From a virus: 25,032 nucleotides of DNA. The stretch spans positions 1-25,032 of IMG/VR virus record IMGVR_UViG_3300042731_007477. One strand, given 5' to 3'. This document shows, piece by piece, positions 14,870-21,816 of this stretch (position 1 is the first letter of the stretch; the number at the start of each line of letters is the position of its first letter). Position numbers and translations under genes: made by a program. The notes beneath the pieces were generated by a model. That model had not been told where the DNA came from, searched no databases, and worked only from the letters and a program-made list of their open reading frames with translations.

Positions 14870-15708
14870 TGAAGATACTAGTTGGAGGAGACATATCCTT
14901 TGGTCGTATTTACAAAGGAAAAGAAATCCATTATGGCACTGATGGGTGTCTAACAGAGCTTGCATTGATCCCTAGAGACTACTCTATTTTCAATCTTGAA
15001 AGCCCTCTTACAAGGAAGCCAAGAGTGAAGCTCCCTAAGCCTCACGCTGGTGTTTATTTATATGGTGAGATCAGTGATGTGGTGCATCTTTTAGACTCGG
15101 ATGTGGACTATCTATCTCTAGCTAATAATCATGCTATGGACTTTGCTTCTAGTGTCGAAGATACAATCTCAACTCTTGATAAGGTTGGCATCTCACATTC
15201 GGGTACAGGTACAGACTATTTGAAGCCTCATATCGACCATGATCTTGGGTTAGCGATTTTCTCAGCCGACTTAATCGGTAAGTATGGGTATGAAGATCCT
15301 GTTTGCTGTGGCCCTTATTTTCTTGACTTGTTAGTGAAAAAAGTCGTCCCTCATTATCGAAAGCTACTTCCCGATTATGCGTTCCTATGTTGTGTACATT
15401 GGGGAGCTGAATATGAGATGCCTACAGAGGAGCAAAAGAGGGTCGGTAAAAGGCTCATTGATTGTGGTGTGGATATGGTTATCGGTCATCACCCTCATGT
15501 GATACAGCCTATGGAAGTCTATAAAGGTAAGCCTATTTTTTATTCGTTAGGCAACTTGTACTTTACTCATCACAGGAAAGACCTAGAGGCGAGGGAAGAT
15601 ACACATCTTGGTTGCTTATCTTTAGTTGAAATGGATGGTAGAGAGTATGTAGGGCATACCGACTACCATACATGGACGATAAGTGGAGAGAGAGTGATTT
15701 TGTTATGA
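14869..15708 (+). CDS. CapA-like metallophosphoesterase (second copy, no CHAP domain)
   Basis: 279 residues covering only the CapA phosphoesterase fold, clearly paralogous to the first 275 residues of the preceding gene: GGDISFGR, FNLESPL, SLANNHAMD, CVHWG, IGHHPHVIQ, FYSLGNLYFTH. This copy has the canonical HHPH metal-ligand motif (207-210) where the neighbour has NHSH. It is therefore probably the more typical enzyme. It starts by TAATG overlap with the CapA-CHAP stop. Tandem duplication followed by gain or loss of the CHAP domain explains the pair. The substrate is unknown. Confidence 0.88.
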   Translation: MKILVGGDISFGRIYKGKEIHYGTDGCLTELALIPRDYSIFNLESPLTRKPRVKLPKPHAGVYLYGEISDVVHLLDSDVDYLSLANNHAMDFASSVEDTISTLDKVGISHSGTGTDYLKPHIDHDLGLAIFSADLIGKYGYEDPVCCGPYFLDLLVKKVVPHYRKLLPDYAFLCCVHWGAEYEMPTEEQKRVGKRLIDCGVDMVIGHHPHVIQPMEVYKGKPIFYSLGNLYFTHHRKDLEAREDTHLGCLSLVEMDGREYVGHTDYHTWTISGERVILL

Positions 15709-15932
15709 GTAAGAAGCAAAAGTACGAGAAGATAGACCATCCCGACCATTATCAAGCAAAGGGGATGGAAGCCATAGATGTGATTGAGGCTTACAATCTC
15801 AACTTTTCGCTTGGGTCAGCGATCAAGTACATATTGCGAGCAGGGAAGAAACCAGGTGAGAGTTCTATTGAGGACTTGAACAAAGCGATCTGGTATCTTC
15901 AACGAGAGGCAAAGAGACACGCAGAGGGTTGA
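15705..15932 (+). CDS. DUF3310 phage protein
   Basis: 75 residues. The pattern KIDHPDHYQAKGMEAIDVIEAY, then LGSAIKYILRAGKK and DLNKAIWYLQRE, is the DUF3310 signature common in phages (the run is given in pieces: DHPDHY, EAIDVIE, IKYILRAGKK). Members are sometimes annotated as nucleotide kinases, but the activity is not firmly established. I prefer ATG 15705, which overlaps the previous stop as ATGA. An in-frame ATG at 15672 would add 11 residues not typical of the family. It fits a nucleotide-metabolism theme with thyX, purB and pyrD. Confidence 0.88.
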   Translation: MSKKQKYEKIDHPDHYQAKGMEAIDVIEAYNLNFSLGSAIKYILRAGKKPGESSIEDLNKAIWYLQREAKRHAEG

Positions 15933-15980
15933 TTTCATATAAGGGGTTATTATCTGACCTCTTTTATGAAAGGACTGCTC

Positions 15981-16433
15981 ATGTCTAATATGGAGACTTC
16001 TCGTGAAGCACTTGAGTCCATTGAGCCTCAAATCACAAACATAACAGATCGGGTTTACCGACACATACTCTCTAAAGGCGACCAAGGCATCACAGACGAT
16101 GAGGGCTTTCGAGCGTTGGGTATGAACCCAAACACATATCGTCCATGTCGGATCAACCTTATGGATAAAGGTCTTGTCCTCAACACGAACACTAAGGGCA
16201 TCACCGAGTCGGGTCGAAAGGCTTGGCGATGGAAAGCTGTACCAGAGTCTGAAGCTGTGCCTCCAAAGCGTGTTAAAAAGAGGCAACGAAAGACGCTTCC
16301 TTCCATTGATCCTGTGCCTTTGCCCGAAGGGTATGACATCAGCCTTAAAGATGCGAGAAATCGTATGCTCGCTAAGTTAGATGTGGCAGATGAATGTCGT
16401 TGCCCCTGTTGTGGGATCAGCGTCAGTAAGTAG
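15981..16433 (+). CDS. Winged-helix DNA-binding protein with C-terminal Cys cluster
   Basis: 150 residues from ATG 15981, chosen because AAAGGA sits 6 nt before it. The in-frame ATG at 15966 has no ribosome binding site. Residues about 15-70 resemble a winged-helix domain found in phages: RVYRHILSKGDQGITDDEG, FRALGMNPNTYRPCR, NLMDKGLV, then SGRKAWRW. The linker is basic (PPKRVKKRQRK). The C-terminal CRCPCCGISV could bind zinc. A regulatory or replication role is possible. The 48-bp gap before it holds AT-rich sequence suitable for a promoter. Confidence 0.75.
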   Translation: MSNMETSREALESIEPQITNITDRVYRHILSKGDQGITDDEGFRALGMNPNTYRPCRINLMDKGLVLNTNTKGITESGRKAWRWKAVPESEAVPPKRVKKRQRKTLPSIDPVPLPEGYDISLKDARNRMLAKLDVADECRCPCCGISVSK

Positions 16434-16497
16434 TGTCATTTATTGATGGGTAGTAAGGTATAACCTTTAAATCAAACCCAGAATAAAGACACTTGAA

Positions 16498-16671
16498 ATG
16501 AACCGACAACTTTATTGTGCCTTAGTTAGCCTAGCTTGTTTTTTCTATGCCCGATACCTCAACTCAAAGTCCTCCGAGGGGCTAAGTGAGGAGGAGTATA
16601 GGGATAGGCTCAATGACATCACATTCTATTCTCTGTTTGGAACGACTGCGTTGTTGTTGAGCTTCTTTTAG
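16498..16671 (+). CDS. Small two-helix membrane protein
   Basis: 57 residues beginning MNRQLYCALVSLACFFYARY and ending in a second hydrophobic segment (ITFYSLFGTTALLLSFF), with a polar acidic loop between. The predicted topology is a membrane hairpin. There is no strong ribosome binding site (AAAGACACTTGAA precedes the ATG). Its stop overlaps the stop of the convergent gene at 16668 by 4 nt, the same TTAG/CTAA arrangement as at three other convergent junctions here, which supports it as real. It could be a holin-like or host-membrane-modifying peptide. Confidence 0.6.
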   Translation: MNRQLYCALVSLACFFYARYLNSKSSEGLSEEEYRDRLNDITFYSLFGTTALLLSFF

Positions 16672-17387
16672 CGTTTGATAGAGATGACGAGATCAGTGCC
16701 TCTGACATTAAATTTAATGCCCTTAGCTAACTTATCTGCGTGAATGTATCGGCTCGCTGGTACATCATAGTTTGCCGCTTCTTCGGCAACCCCTAAGTTA
16801 TAGTCGTTAATCCATTCACTATCTTCAAACCCTCTAATGAATGCTTTTTGAAACCATTTGTCCGCCGCAATAAACTTTCCTGTTTTTGAACAAATAAGTC
16901 CAGCCCACCAGTCAGCATCAGGTTTTTTTGCAGGTAAAACATCTACGCCAGAAATGACAATCTCTCCATGACGCAACAGAAAGGCTGACCAGTTATCCCC
17001 AAGAGCATGACCAACCTTCTTTGAGAGGTCCATTCTTTCTTTAAGACTCATACCCTTAGCTTCTTCCCATAAGGGAAGTTTAATCCCTAACTGGCCGAGG
17101 TACTTTACAATATCAGCGGATTTGAGGTGATTTTCCGCCGCTTGTCTTTCGAGACGAGCGATCCTCATCTCAAGGCTTCTGATTACTTCCGAGGCTGATT
17201 TGCGTGAACTCTGAACTTTAAGCTGATCTATTCTGAAAAAAGTCTTGCTTCCTTCAAAAGCTCTTACAGGACTCTTTGCAACTAAAACCTCAAGTGCAAG
17301 GTTTCCACTTACGCTTGTGATCTCGCCAACAGATCCTTTAAGTGGGCCTGAAACAACTTTGACTGTATCTCCGATTGTAAATCCCAT
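16668..17387 (-). CDS. KOW-like domain plus internal SASE-tag helix protein
   Basis: 239 residues. Residues 1-56 resemble a KOW/SH3-type beta barrel (IGDTVKVVSGPLKGSVGEIT). Residues about 61-84 (SRKSASEVIRSLEMRIARLE) are almost the same helix that begins the proteins at 20357 and 21013, but here it is internal. Residues 85-239 form an unrecognised domain with KPDADWWAGLICSKTGKF and a basic end. The ATGGAGAAAT leader and the promoter motif at 17429 match the other two tagged genes. The KOW call is moderate. The shared regulation and tag point to a common destination, perhaps the virion. Confidence 0.75.
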   Translation of the reverse strand: MGFTIGDTVKVVSGPLKGSVGEITSVSGNLALEVLVAKSPVRAFEGSKTFFRIDQLKVQSSRKSASEVIRSLEMRIARLERQAAENHLKSADIVKYLGQLGIKLPLWEEAKGMSLKERMDLSKKVGHALGDNWSAFLLRHGEIVISGVDVLPAKKPDADWWAGLICSKTGKFIAADKWFQKAFIRGFEDSEWINDYNLGVAEEAANYDVPASRYIHADKLAKGIKFNVRGTDLVISIKR

Positions 17388-17404
17388 GTCATTTCTCCAT
17401 GTGT

Positions 17405-17424
17405 TAGGTGTTTTAAGACACCTA
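17405..17424 (-). promoter_or_regulatory. Leader hairpin between promoter motif and RBS
   Basis: AGGTGT-TTTAAG-ACACCT is a perfect inverted repeat, extended to 7 bp by a flanking T-A pair, in the 5' leader of the 17387 gene. It has no T-run after it, so it is not a terminator. It could stabilise the mRNA or affect initiation. Confidence 0.4.
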
Positions 17425-17428
17425 TGGA

Positions 17429-17444
17429 GATATATAAATAAACT
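17429..17444 (-). promoter_or_regulatory. Candidate phage promoter motif
   Basis: On the minus strand it reads AGTTTATTTATATATC, 41 bp upstream of the start at 17387. It is one of six good copies. Together with the ATGGAGAAAT ribosome-binding leader it forms the same cassette as upstream of 20357 and 21013. Confidence 0.55.
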
Positions 17445-17445
17445 A

Positions 17446-18189
17446 TTAGTCTAAGGGAGGGATCTTCCCATGCTTGACGAAGTTAGCGTGGGCGAGAGGC
17501 CATAGCTTTTGGATTTGCCGAGAAATCTCACGAGCGAGGAGCTTGATCTCCCATTGAGCGTCTGCGTGATCTCGTTTAGCAATAAAGCTATTGACCCAGT
17601 TGTGGAGAGAACCTGTCGCCCAATAAGTGGTGTATAGGTTCTGTGGGAGGATCATACGAGCTTGATCTCTTGCCACACCCTTTTCTACTAACTGATTGTA
17701 GAGTCGGATAGAGTCAGTCGCATGGCTCTTGATAGCAGAGACAGCATCGAGCTTGAGGAACTTAGGGAAGTCATTTGGGTCGAACTCAACGACAGGATTG
17801 AAGGTTTCGTCAAGGCTTGCTTGCCTGTTCTTAGTGTCTTGCTTACGCATCTCGCTTGGGAAGTAAAACTCGATGTCCGAGCTTGTGTATCGCCTAGAAA
17901 TCTCGTTGTAAGAGAATGTCCTGTGTCTCATCTGTTGTCGGGCAACGAACAGAGGTGCTTTGATCCAAAACGATACGACATTATGTTCTGTGGTAGAGGT
18001 GTGTCCTTCTTTGATGAGGAAGTTGCAGAGTCGTTCCTCACGCTCACCCATCTCTGTGCTGACTTGCCCTAGACTTGCCCTAGCACTGTTGACGATTGTG
18101 AGGTCATCGCCCATAGCTTGAATGAGGGCTACCCCTCCGATACCGTCATCATAAATACTGACCATCTCAGATCTAAAGTCATTCGTCAT
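17446..18189 (-). CDS. thyX: Flavin-dependent thymidylate synthase (ThyX)
   Basis: 247 residues, usual length. It converts dUMP to dTMP using methylene-tetrahydrofolate, NADPH and FAD. The ThyX signature RHRxxSxNExSxRY is intact at 88-101 (RHRTFSYNEISRRY). EGHTSTTEH (61-69), ending in the FAD-site histidine, also fits. The C-terminal DHADAQWEIKLLAREI region matches the family's dUMP-binding helix. Phages often carry thyX to raise dTTP for replication. It is monocistronic on the minus strand, divergent from a small zinc-ribbon gene at 18261. Together with pyrD and pyrF-pyrE it covers much of pyrimidine supply. Confidence 0.97.
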   Translation of the reverse strand: MTNDFRSEMVSIYDDGIGGVALIQAMGDDLTIVNSARASLGQVSTEMGEREERLCNFLIKEGHTSTTEHNVVSFWIKAPLFVARQQMRHRTFSYNEISRRYTSSDIEFYFPSEMRKQDTKNRQASLDETFNPVVEFDPNDFPKFLKLDAVSAIKSHATDSIRLYNQLVEKGVARDQARMILPQNLYTTYWATGSLHNWVNSFIAKRDHADAQWEIKLLAREISRQIQKLWPLAHANFVKHGKIPPLD

Positions 18190-18260
18190 AAGTCCACGAT
18201 CCTTTCGCTGTTTGTGGTATTGTTATCTATACCGACAGACCATAAAAAGGAAAGTGAATA

Positions 18261-18434
18261 ATGCCCTGCTTCCATCCAGACTTAGACAAACGAAACATAG
18301 AGCTTAAATGTAAGAGGTGTGATTCACCTTTGCCTTCTGAGGGAGATTCTGCTATTTGCCACGAGAGTGGTTTTACCCTTCCTTGTGTGTCTCGATGCAA
18401 TCGAACACATCAGAGGGGAAAGCAGGCAGAGTAG
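18261..18434 (+). CDS. Small cysteine-rich (zinc-ribbon-like) protein
   Basis: 57 residues with Cys at 3, 17, 20, 33, 42 and 46 plus several His, consistent with one or two zinc sites (LKCKRCDSPLP has a Cys-x2-Cys knuckle). AAGGAAAG lies before the ATG. It overlaps the convergent gene 18373-18618 by 62 nt, so one of the pair could be spurious, but both have good ribosome binding sites and Cys pairs. Function unknown. Confidence 0.5.
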   Translation: MPCFHPDLDKRNIELKCKRCDSPLPSEGDSAICHESGFTLPCVSRCNRTHQRGKQAE

Positions 18435-18618
18435 GTTTGAGGATGCTCTTGACAGCCGACAGTCTTTTTTCATAGAGCTTCTTGTATTGTACCTTTGATA
18501 GAGGTACAGGAGTCTTTCTCTCTCGGCTTGTGGGAGAACATTCAATGCAAATGTTTTCGTTAAAATCTTGAGTCAAGTAGTACAATTTGCAAGACGCACA
18601 ACGCTCATAACCAAACAT
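18373..18618 (-). CDS. Small zinc-ribbon protein
   Basis: 81 residues. Two CxxC knuckles at C7-C10 (RCASCKLYY) and C24-C27 (ICIECS) form a classic treble-clef or ribbon zinc site, followed by a basic helical tail. A TGGAG ribosome binding site is present. It overlaps 18261-18434 on the other strand at its 3' end, and is divergent from 18641 with 22 bp between. Such ribbons occur in phage nucleic-acid-binding or transcription-modifying proteins, but the role here is unknown. Confidence 0.6.
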   Translation of the reverse strand: MFGYERCASCKLYYLTQDFNENICIECSPTSRERKTPVPLSKVQYKKLYEKRLSAVKSILKPTLPAFPSDVFDCIETHKEG

Positions 18619-18640
18619 ATAAAACTCCAGAGGACAAATA

Positions 18641-19225
18641 ATGCGAAGAGACGGAACAGGGAAGTGTCCTGTAAAGTGGTATATAGACGATCTAGGGAAA
18701 AAGAGGTGGGTGTGCTTTGCTCATCTCGCCCCTTATACTAGACATTATGAGTCCTCGGAACAGTGCTGGTATTCCACCTGTCCTGGCAGGAGCATGGTTG
18801 GCTACCCTTTGACCGATCAAGAGCTTGAGGATCAAAAAGCCGAGCAAGCCCGAAAGACGATCAAAGAGGTCGAGGAGGTCATTCAGATTGATGAACCTAA
18901 GAAATCGACTAAGGAGTGCGACAATTATGGATGCACAAACGAGGTCGCTTTAGGTCGCAAGAGGTACTGCTCGGACAAGTGTCGTATGCAAAAGGCTCGT
19001 GCTGACTACGAGACACGAAATCCTAAGCGAACTCGCACTCGTAAGGTGGAGACATCAGAGAAGAAGCAAACTCCGATCACTCCACCTAAGCCGATTGCAC
19101 CAGAGCCGAGCAGTATCTGTACCTCGATCACTTGCTCGAACGAAGTACCTAAGAACCGAAAGGCTTACTGCTCTGATCCATGTAGGAAAAGAGCATATGT
19201 GCAGAGGAAGAGAGGACTAATCTAA
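18641..19225 (+). CDS. Protein with two C-x4-C...CSDxCR zinc-binding modules
   Basis: 194 residues. The N-terminal part (1-52) has Cys/His spacing of its own (GKCPVKW, WVCFAHL, QCWYSTCPGR). A charged helix (about 58-85) links to two matching modules: CDNYGCTNEVALGRKRYCSDKC (in pieces: CDNYGCTNEV, RKRYCSDKCR) and CTSITCSNEV, RKAYCSDPCRKRAY. This Cys pattern is a known small zinc-binding unit in bacteria and phages. The linker between modules is Lys/Arg/Pro-rich. A nucleic-acid-binding role is likely, the target unknown. The ribosome binding site is AGAGGACA. Confidence 0.75.
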   Translation: MRRDGTGKCPVKWYIDDLGKKRWVCFAHLAPYTRHYESSEQCWYSTCPGRSMVGYPLTDQELEDQKAEQARKTIKEVEEVIQIDEPKKSTKECDNYGCTNEVALGRKRYCSDKCRMQKARADYETRNPKRTRTRKVETSEKKQTPITPPKPIAPEPSSICTSITCSNEVPKNRKAYCSDPCRKRAYVQRKRGLI

Positions 19226-19333
19226 CCAAGGTTTAGGTCTTTGAGACTCATCCCCCCTTTTGTATGCTTTATAGGCTTCTATAAAGTAAATTGAATAGAT
19301 AAGAGTGGTACAAGAGATAGCAAGAACTGTCAT
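19217..19333 (-). CDS. Small single-span membrane peptide
   Basis: 38 residues starting MTVLAISCTTLIYSIYFIEA, with one membrane helix and a polar basic tail. An upstream in-frame ATG at 19423 would extend it, but the ATG at 19333 has an excellent ribosome binding site (AAAGGAG, good spacing), and the longer form would run into pyrD. Its 3' end overlaps the end of the convergent zinc-module gene by 9 nt. Function unknown. Confidence 0.6.
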   Translation of the reverse strand: MTVLAISCTTLIYSIYFIEAYKAYKRGDESQRPKPWLD

Positions 19334-19414
19334 TTTAAGCTCCTTTGGTGTATTTAAGGGTGCGTATATACCACCGACAGTACCCCCTAGCAAAAAAAAA
19401 TTTGGGTAAAAACT

Positions 19415-20296
19415 ATGCTCCATCTCTTAGACCCCTTTACAGCTCATAAAATAGCTATTTCTTTACTAAAAAGATCTTTTCCGTATCCGAAAATCTTTGA
19501 CCCACATAATGTCTTTGGGTTAGATTTCCCTAATCGGTTAGGTCTTAGTGCTGGCTTCGATAAAGACGCGGTTGCTTTGAGGGGCTTAAAGTCTTTCGGC
19601 TTCGGTCATGTAGAGGTAGGTACAGTCACTCTTGCTATGCAGAGAGGGCACACGCCTCAGTATATAGAGAGGCAACCGAACGCACTTATCAATAAGCTCG
19701 GACTCCCTAATGTCGGGGTGAACCAGATGGTTCGGAACATCAAAAGATGCCGACCTAAAGGATTAGTTCTTGGAGGATCAATCGCTTATGGCGATATGGG
19801 AAATCCTGGATATTGTCTCACCGAGATTTATGAGACATTCTCCCGACTGCGTAAGAGTGTAGATTACATCGTTCTAAATGGGTCTTGTCCGAATGTGGAG
19901 ACACCAGAGAACATATATAAATGTTTAAACCTCATAGATCATACCGATACACCAGTTCTTGTTAAGCTCCACATCATGGAGGACAAGATGAAGCTGATCC
20001 ATACTTTAAGTGTTCTCAAGGAGAGTGGGGTTAAGGGAGTGATCTGTAGCAATACGCTCCCCACAGTAAAAGGGGGGTTGTCGGGCAAGCCTCTTACACA
20101 TATAGGGCATCAGCAGTTAGAATGGGTGAAAGAGAATAGCGACTACCCTGTGATTTCTAGTGGAGGTGTGATGACTCCTCAAGATGCTGTTGATCGTATT
20201 CGACTTGGGGCTGATCTCGTACAGGTATATACAGGCTTCGTTTACGGTGGGATAACCTTCCCTTATCGAGTGGCTAAGGCGATGAAGGGTTTGTAG
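19415..20296 (+). CDS. pyrD: Dihydroorotate dehydrogenase (PyrD), phage-encoded
   Basis: 293 residues. It oxidises dihydroorotate to orotate with FMN. The overall sequence is class 2 (quinone-linked) like: FGLDFPNRLGLSAGFDKD (34-51), VEVGTVT (66-72), ALINKLGLPN (90-99), GGLSGKPL (220-227), SSGGV (248-252), and VQVYTGF (269-275). The catalytic position in NGSCPN (155-160) is Cys158, as in class 1 enzymes, where class 2 has Ser (N-x-S-S-P-N). The long membrane-binding N-terminal helix pair of class 2 is short or absent. The start agrees with the family (LDPxTAH), though the ribosome binding site is poor. It is a real outlier for a phage gene. Confidence 0.95.
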   Translation: MLHLLDPFTAHKIAISLLKRSFPYPKIFDPHNVFGLDFPNRLGLSAGFDKDAVALRGLKSFGFGHVEVGTVTLAMQRGHTPQYIERQPNALINKLGLPNVGVNQMVRNIKRCRPKGLVLGGSIAYGDMGNPGYCLTEIYETFSRLRKSVDYIVLNGSCPNVETPENIYKCLNLIDHTDTPVLVKLHIMEDKMKLIHTLSVLKESGVKGVICSNTLPTVKGGLSGKPLTHIGHQQLEWVKENSDYPVISSGGVMTPQDAVDRIRLGADLVQVYTGFVYGGITFPYRVAKAMKGL

Positions 20297-20394
20297 TTTC
20301 TTTATAGACTTCTCATAAGTGATCTCTTAAATCTTAAACCAAATGGAGAAATCGCTATGAGAAGATCTGCATCAGAAATCATTAGCAACCTTGA
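20293..20394 (+). repeat. Promoter-leader-tag direct repeat, copy A
   Basis: About 102 bp covering the promoter motif, 5' leader, ribosome binding site and first 12-13 codons of the 20357 gene. It matches 20949-21050 at about 98 positions by my count, with a constant 656-bp offset and no gaps. After the tag the two genes diverge completely. Confidence 0.9.
20295..20310 (+). promoter_or_regulatory. Candidate phage promoter motif
   Basis: AGTTTCTTTATAGACT lies 46 bp before the start at 20357, just after the pyrD stop. It sits in the duplicated cassette, followed by a leader with the AAATGGAGAAAT ribosome binding site. Confidence 0.6.
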
Positions 20395-20938
20395 AGGTCG
20401 TATCGCTAAACTTGAGCGTCAAATGCGTGTGGCGGCTAACTACAACCCAAATGACACCTTTGAGATCGTAAAGGGGAAGGGTTTTATTCGTATCTATGTT
20501 GGCGGTAAGTACAACGACAAACGCATGATCTCCAAAATCGAAGAGACTTTCAAAGAAACCTTTGCCAATGACTTCATTTATAGTAATGGTCTACCACCAG
20601 ATTTTACAGTCGAAAGATGTGTCGAGGATGCCTTTGACAGCTCTAACTTGATTGAAGAATTGAATCGAGTTGCTCCAGGGAGAGGTGAAAGAGCTATCAA
20701 TTTTAATCTTTACAACACAGATAAGTTTCTTAAAAATGTTGTGAGAGAGCTTGAGGATAGCCGAGGTGAATTCGATAATCCAGATCACGGTAATCCAGAA
20801 TGGGAAGATTATTTTCTTGAATGGTCTGATGAATATGAAGCAGACACTGCTGTTAAGAAAGCTGTGAAAGCACTTATGGATAAGTATGGGAAAGTCAATC
20901 CAAACAGGATCGACCCTCGCACTTATCGCCTGTCCTAA
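20357..20938 (+). CDS. SASE-tagged phage protein 1, function unknown
   Basis: 193 residues. The first about 22 residues (MRRSASEIISNLEGRIAKLE) form a heptad-patterned helix nearly identical to that of the next gene and to an internal helix of the 16668-17387 protein. The rest is unrelated to its neighbour: a mixed alpha/beta acidic domain (about 30-193) with no motif I recognise. No signal peptide or membrane segment. It has its own promoter motif and leader. The tag may direct it to a shared partner or compartment. Confidence 0.8.
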   Translation: MRRSASEIISNLEGRIAKLERQMRVAANYNPNDTFEIVKGKGFIRIYVGGKYNDKRMISKIEETFKETFANDFIYSNGLPPDFTVERCVEDAFDSSNLIEELNRVAPGRGERAINFNLYNTDKFLKNVVRELEDSRGEFDNPDHGNPEWEDYFLEWSDEYEADTAVKKAVKALMDKYGKVNPNRIDPRTYRLS

Positions 20939-20948
20939 GACATTATTT

Positions 20949-21050
20949 GTAGTTCCTTTATAGGCTTCTCATAAGTGATCTCTTAAATCTTAAACCAAAT
21001 GGAGAAATCACTATGAGAAGATCTGCATCAGAAATCATTAGCGACCTTGA
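20949..21050 (+). repeat. Promoter-leader-tag direct repeat, copy B
   Basis: Second copy of the cassette at 20293-20394. Differences are two in the promoter motif region (TTTC to TTCC and GACT to GGCT), one in the leader (TCGCT to TCACT) and one in codon 11. Such conservation of non-coding sequence points to recent duplication or to constraint on the promoter and leader. Confidence 0.9.
20951..20966 (+). promoter_or_regulatory. Candidate phage promoter motif
   Basis: AGTTCCTTTATAGGCT lies 46 bp before the start at 21013, in copy B of the duplicated cassette. Confidence 0.6.
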
Positions 21051-21816
21051 GTCAAGAGTCGCTCGCCTTGAGAAATCAGCGGGTCGCCATGAGCTACCTA
21101 AAAAAGTGTTGGCAGAGCTTGAAGATCTGCTAAGTGAAGATCCCTTCTATGAGAATGACATGGAGGATTATTGGTTTACTATTGAGGTAAACAAAGCTAA
21201 AGAGATTGGCTACAGGGAAGATATGAGTTCATACTCGGAAAACTTTAATGTATATGAGTATGAGGTCGAAGCTACAGTCACTCTCAATGACTTGATTGTT
21301 GATGACGCTACGATTGAGAACCCTCGTTCAAAGCTATACCACTTTGTTGATGAGGCACTTGAACAGGCTAACTTTTCTGGTGTGCGAGTGTTGAAAGACG
21401 CTGGTTTCGGTGTCAAAAAGGTTGGGACTCCCAAACTTACCACTAGAAGTGGTTATCCTTCTAAGCTAGAAGTTCCTGTTAAAATCGTTTTGGTTGCAGA
21501 CGGTAGGTCCGACTTTTTTTTAGTTAATAGAAGTCGTCTTGCTTCTACTCGTAAGGTTGCAGGACACATTATCCTCGCTGGTACAGTAAATGTTCGTCAG
21601 CTTAGAAGGGATCTTGAGGACACCTTCGGCATTGAGGACATCGAGATTGAAGATGGTGTCCTTACTTTCCTCATGTCAACAATGGACAACAAGCAGGTGG
21701 AGAAGCAAGTTAAATCACTTGCTAAGAAGCATGATGTGAAGTTTGAGAAGGGTGAGTTCACAGATGGTCTTGGAATGATCTACACCAAGAACGCTTCACG
21801 CAGAAATCGTTACTAA
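21013..21816 (+). CDS. SASE-tagged phage protein 2, function unknown
   Basis: 267 residues. It begins with the tag helix MRRSASEIISDLESRVARLE. An acidic alpha/beta domain (about 30-165) follows, then a basic linker (NRSRLASTRKVAGH), then a small alpha/beta domain (about 188-267) with repeated I-E-D-I-E-I-E-D-G character and a Lys/Arg end. Apart from the tag it does not resemble the preceding gene. Same promoter-leader cassette. Its stop overlaps the stop of the convergent gene at 21813 by 4 nt (CTAA). Confidence 0.8.
   Translation: MRRSASEIISDLESRVARLEKSAGRHELPKKVLAELEDLLSEDPFYENDMEDYWFTIEVNKAKEIGYREDMSSYSENFNVYEYEVEATVTLNDLIVDDATIENPRSKLYHFVDEALEQANFSGVRVLKDAGFGVKKVGTPKLTTRSGYPSKLEVPVKIVLVADGRSDFFLVNRSRLASTRKVAGHIILAGTVNVRQLRRDLEDTFGIEDIEIEDGVLTFLMSTMDNKQVEKQVKSLAKKHDVKFEKGEFTDGLGMIYTKNASRRNRY

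Noticed and set aside
17405-17424. Hairpin as a terminator
   Set aside because: No T-run follows on either strand and it lies in a 5' leader. Kept only as a leader hairpin.
19264-19282. CTTTATAGGCTTCTATAAAG, close to the promoter motif
   Set aside because: It lies inside the small membrane gene at 19217-19333, about 130 bp from pyrD, and lacks the AGTTT part. Likely coding coincidence.
19390-19400. A-run before pyrD as a frameshift or slippage site
   Set aside because: It lies in non-coding sequence upstream of the pyrD start and no split frame needs it.
20357-21060. A prohead-protease cleavage site inside the tag
   Set aside because: Some [S/A]-x-E triplets occur in the tag but no site is conserved in an obvious way in all three proteins, and I cannot see the protease.
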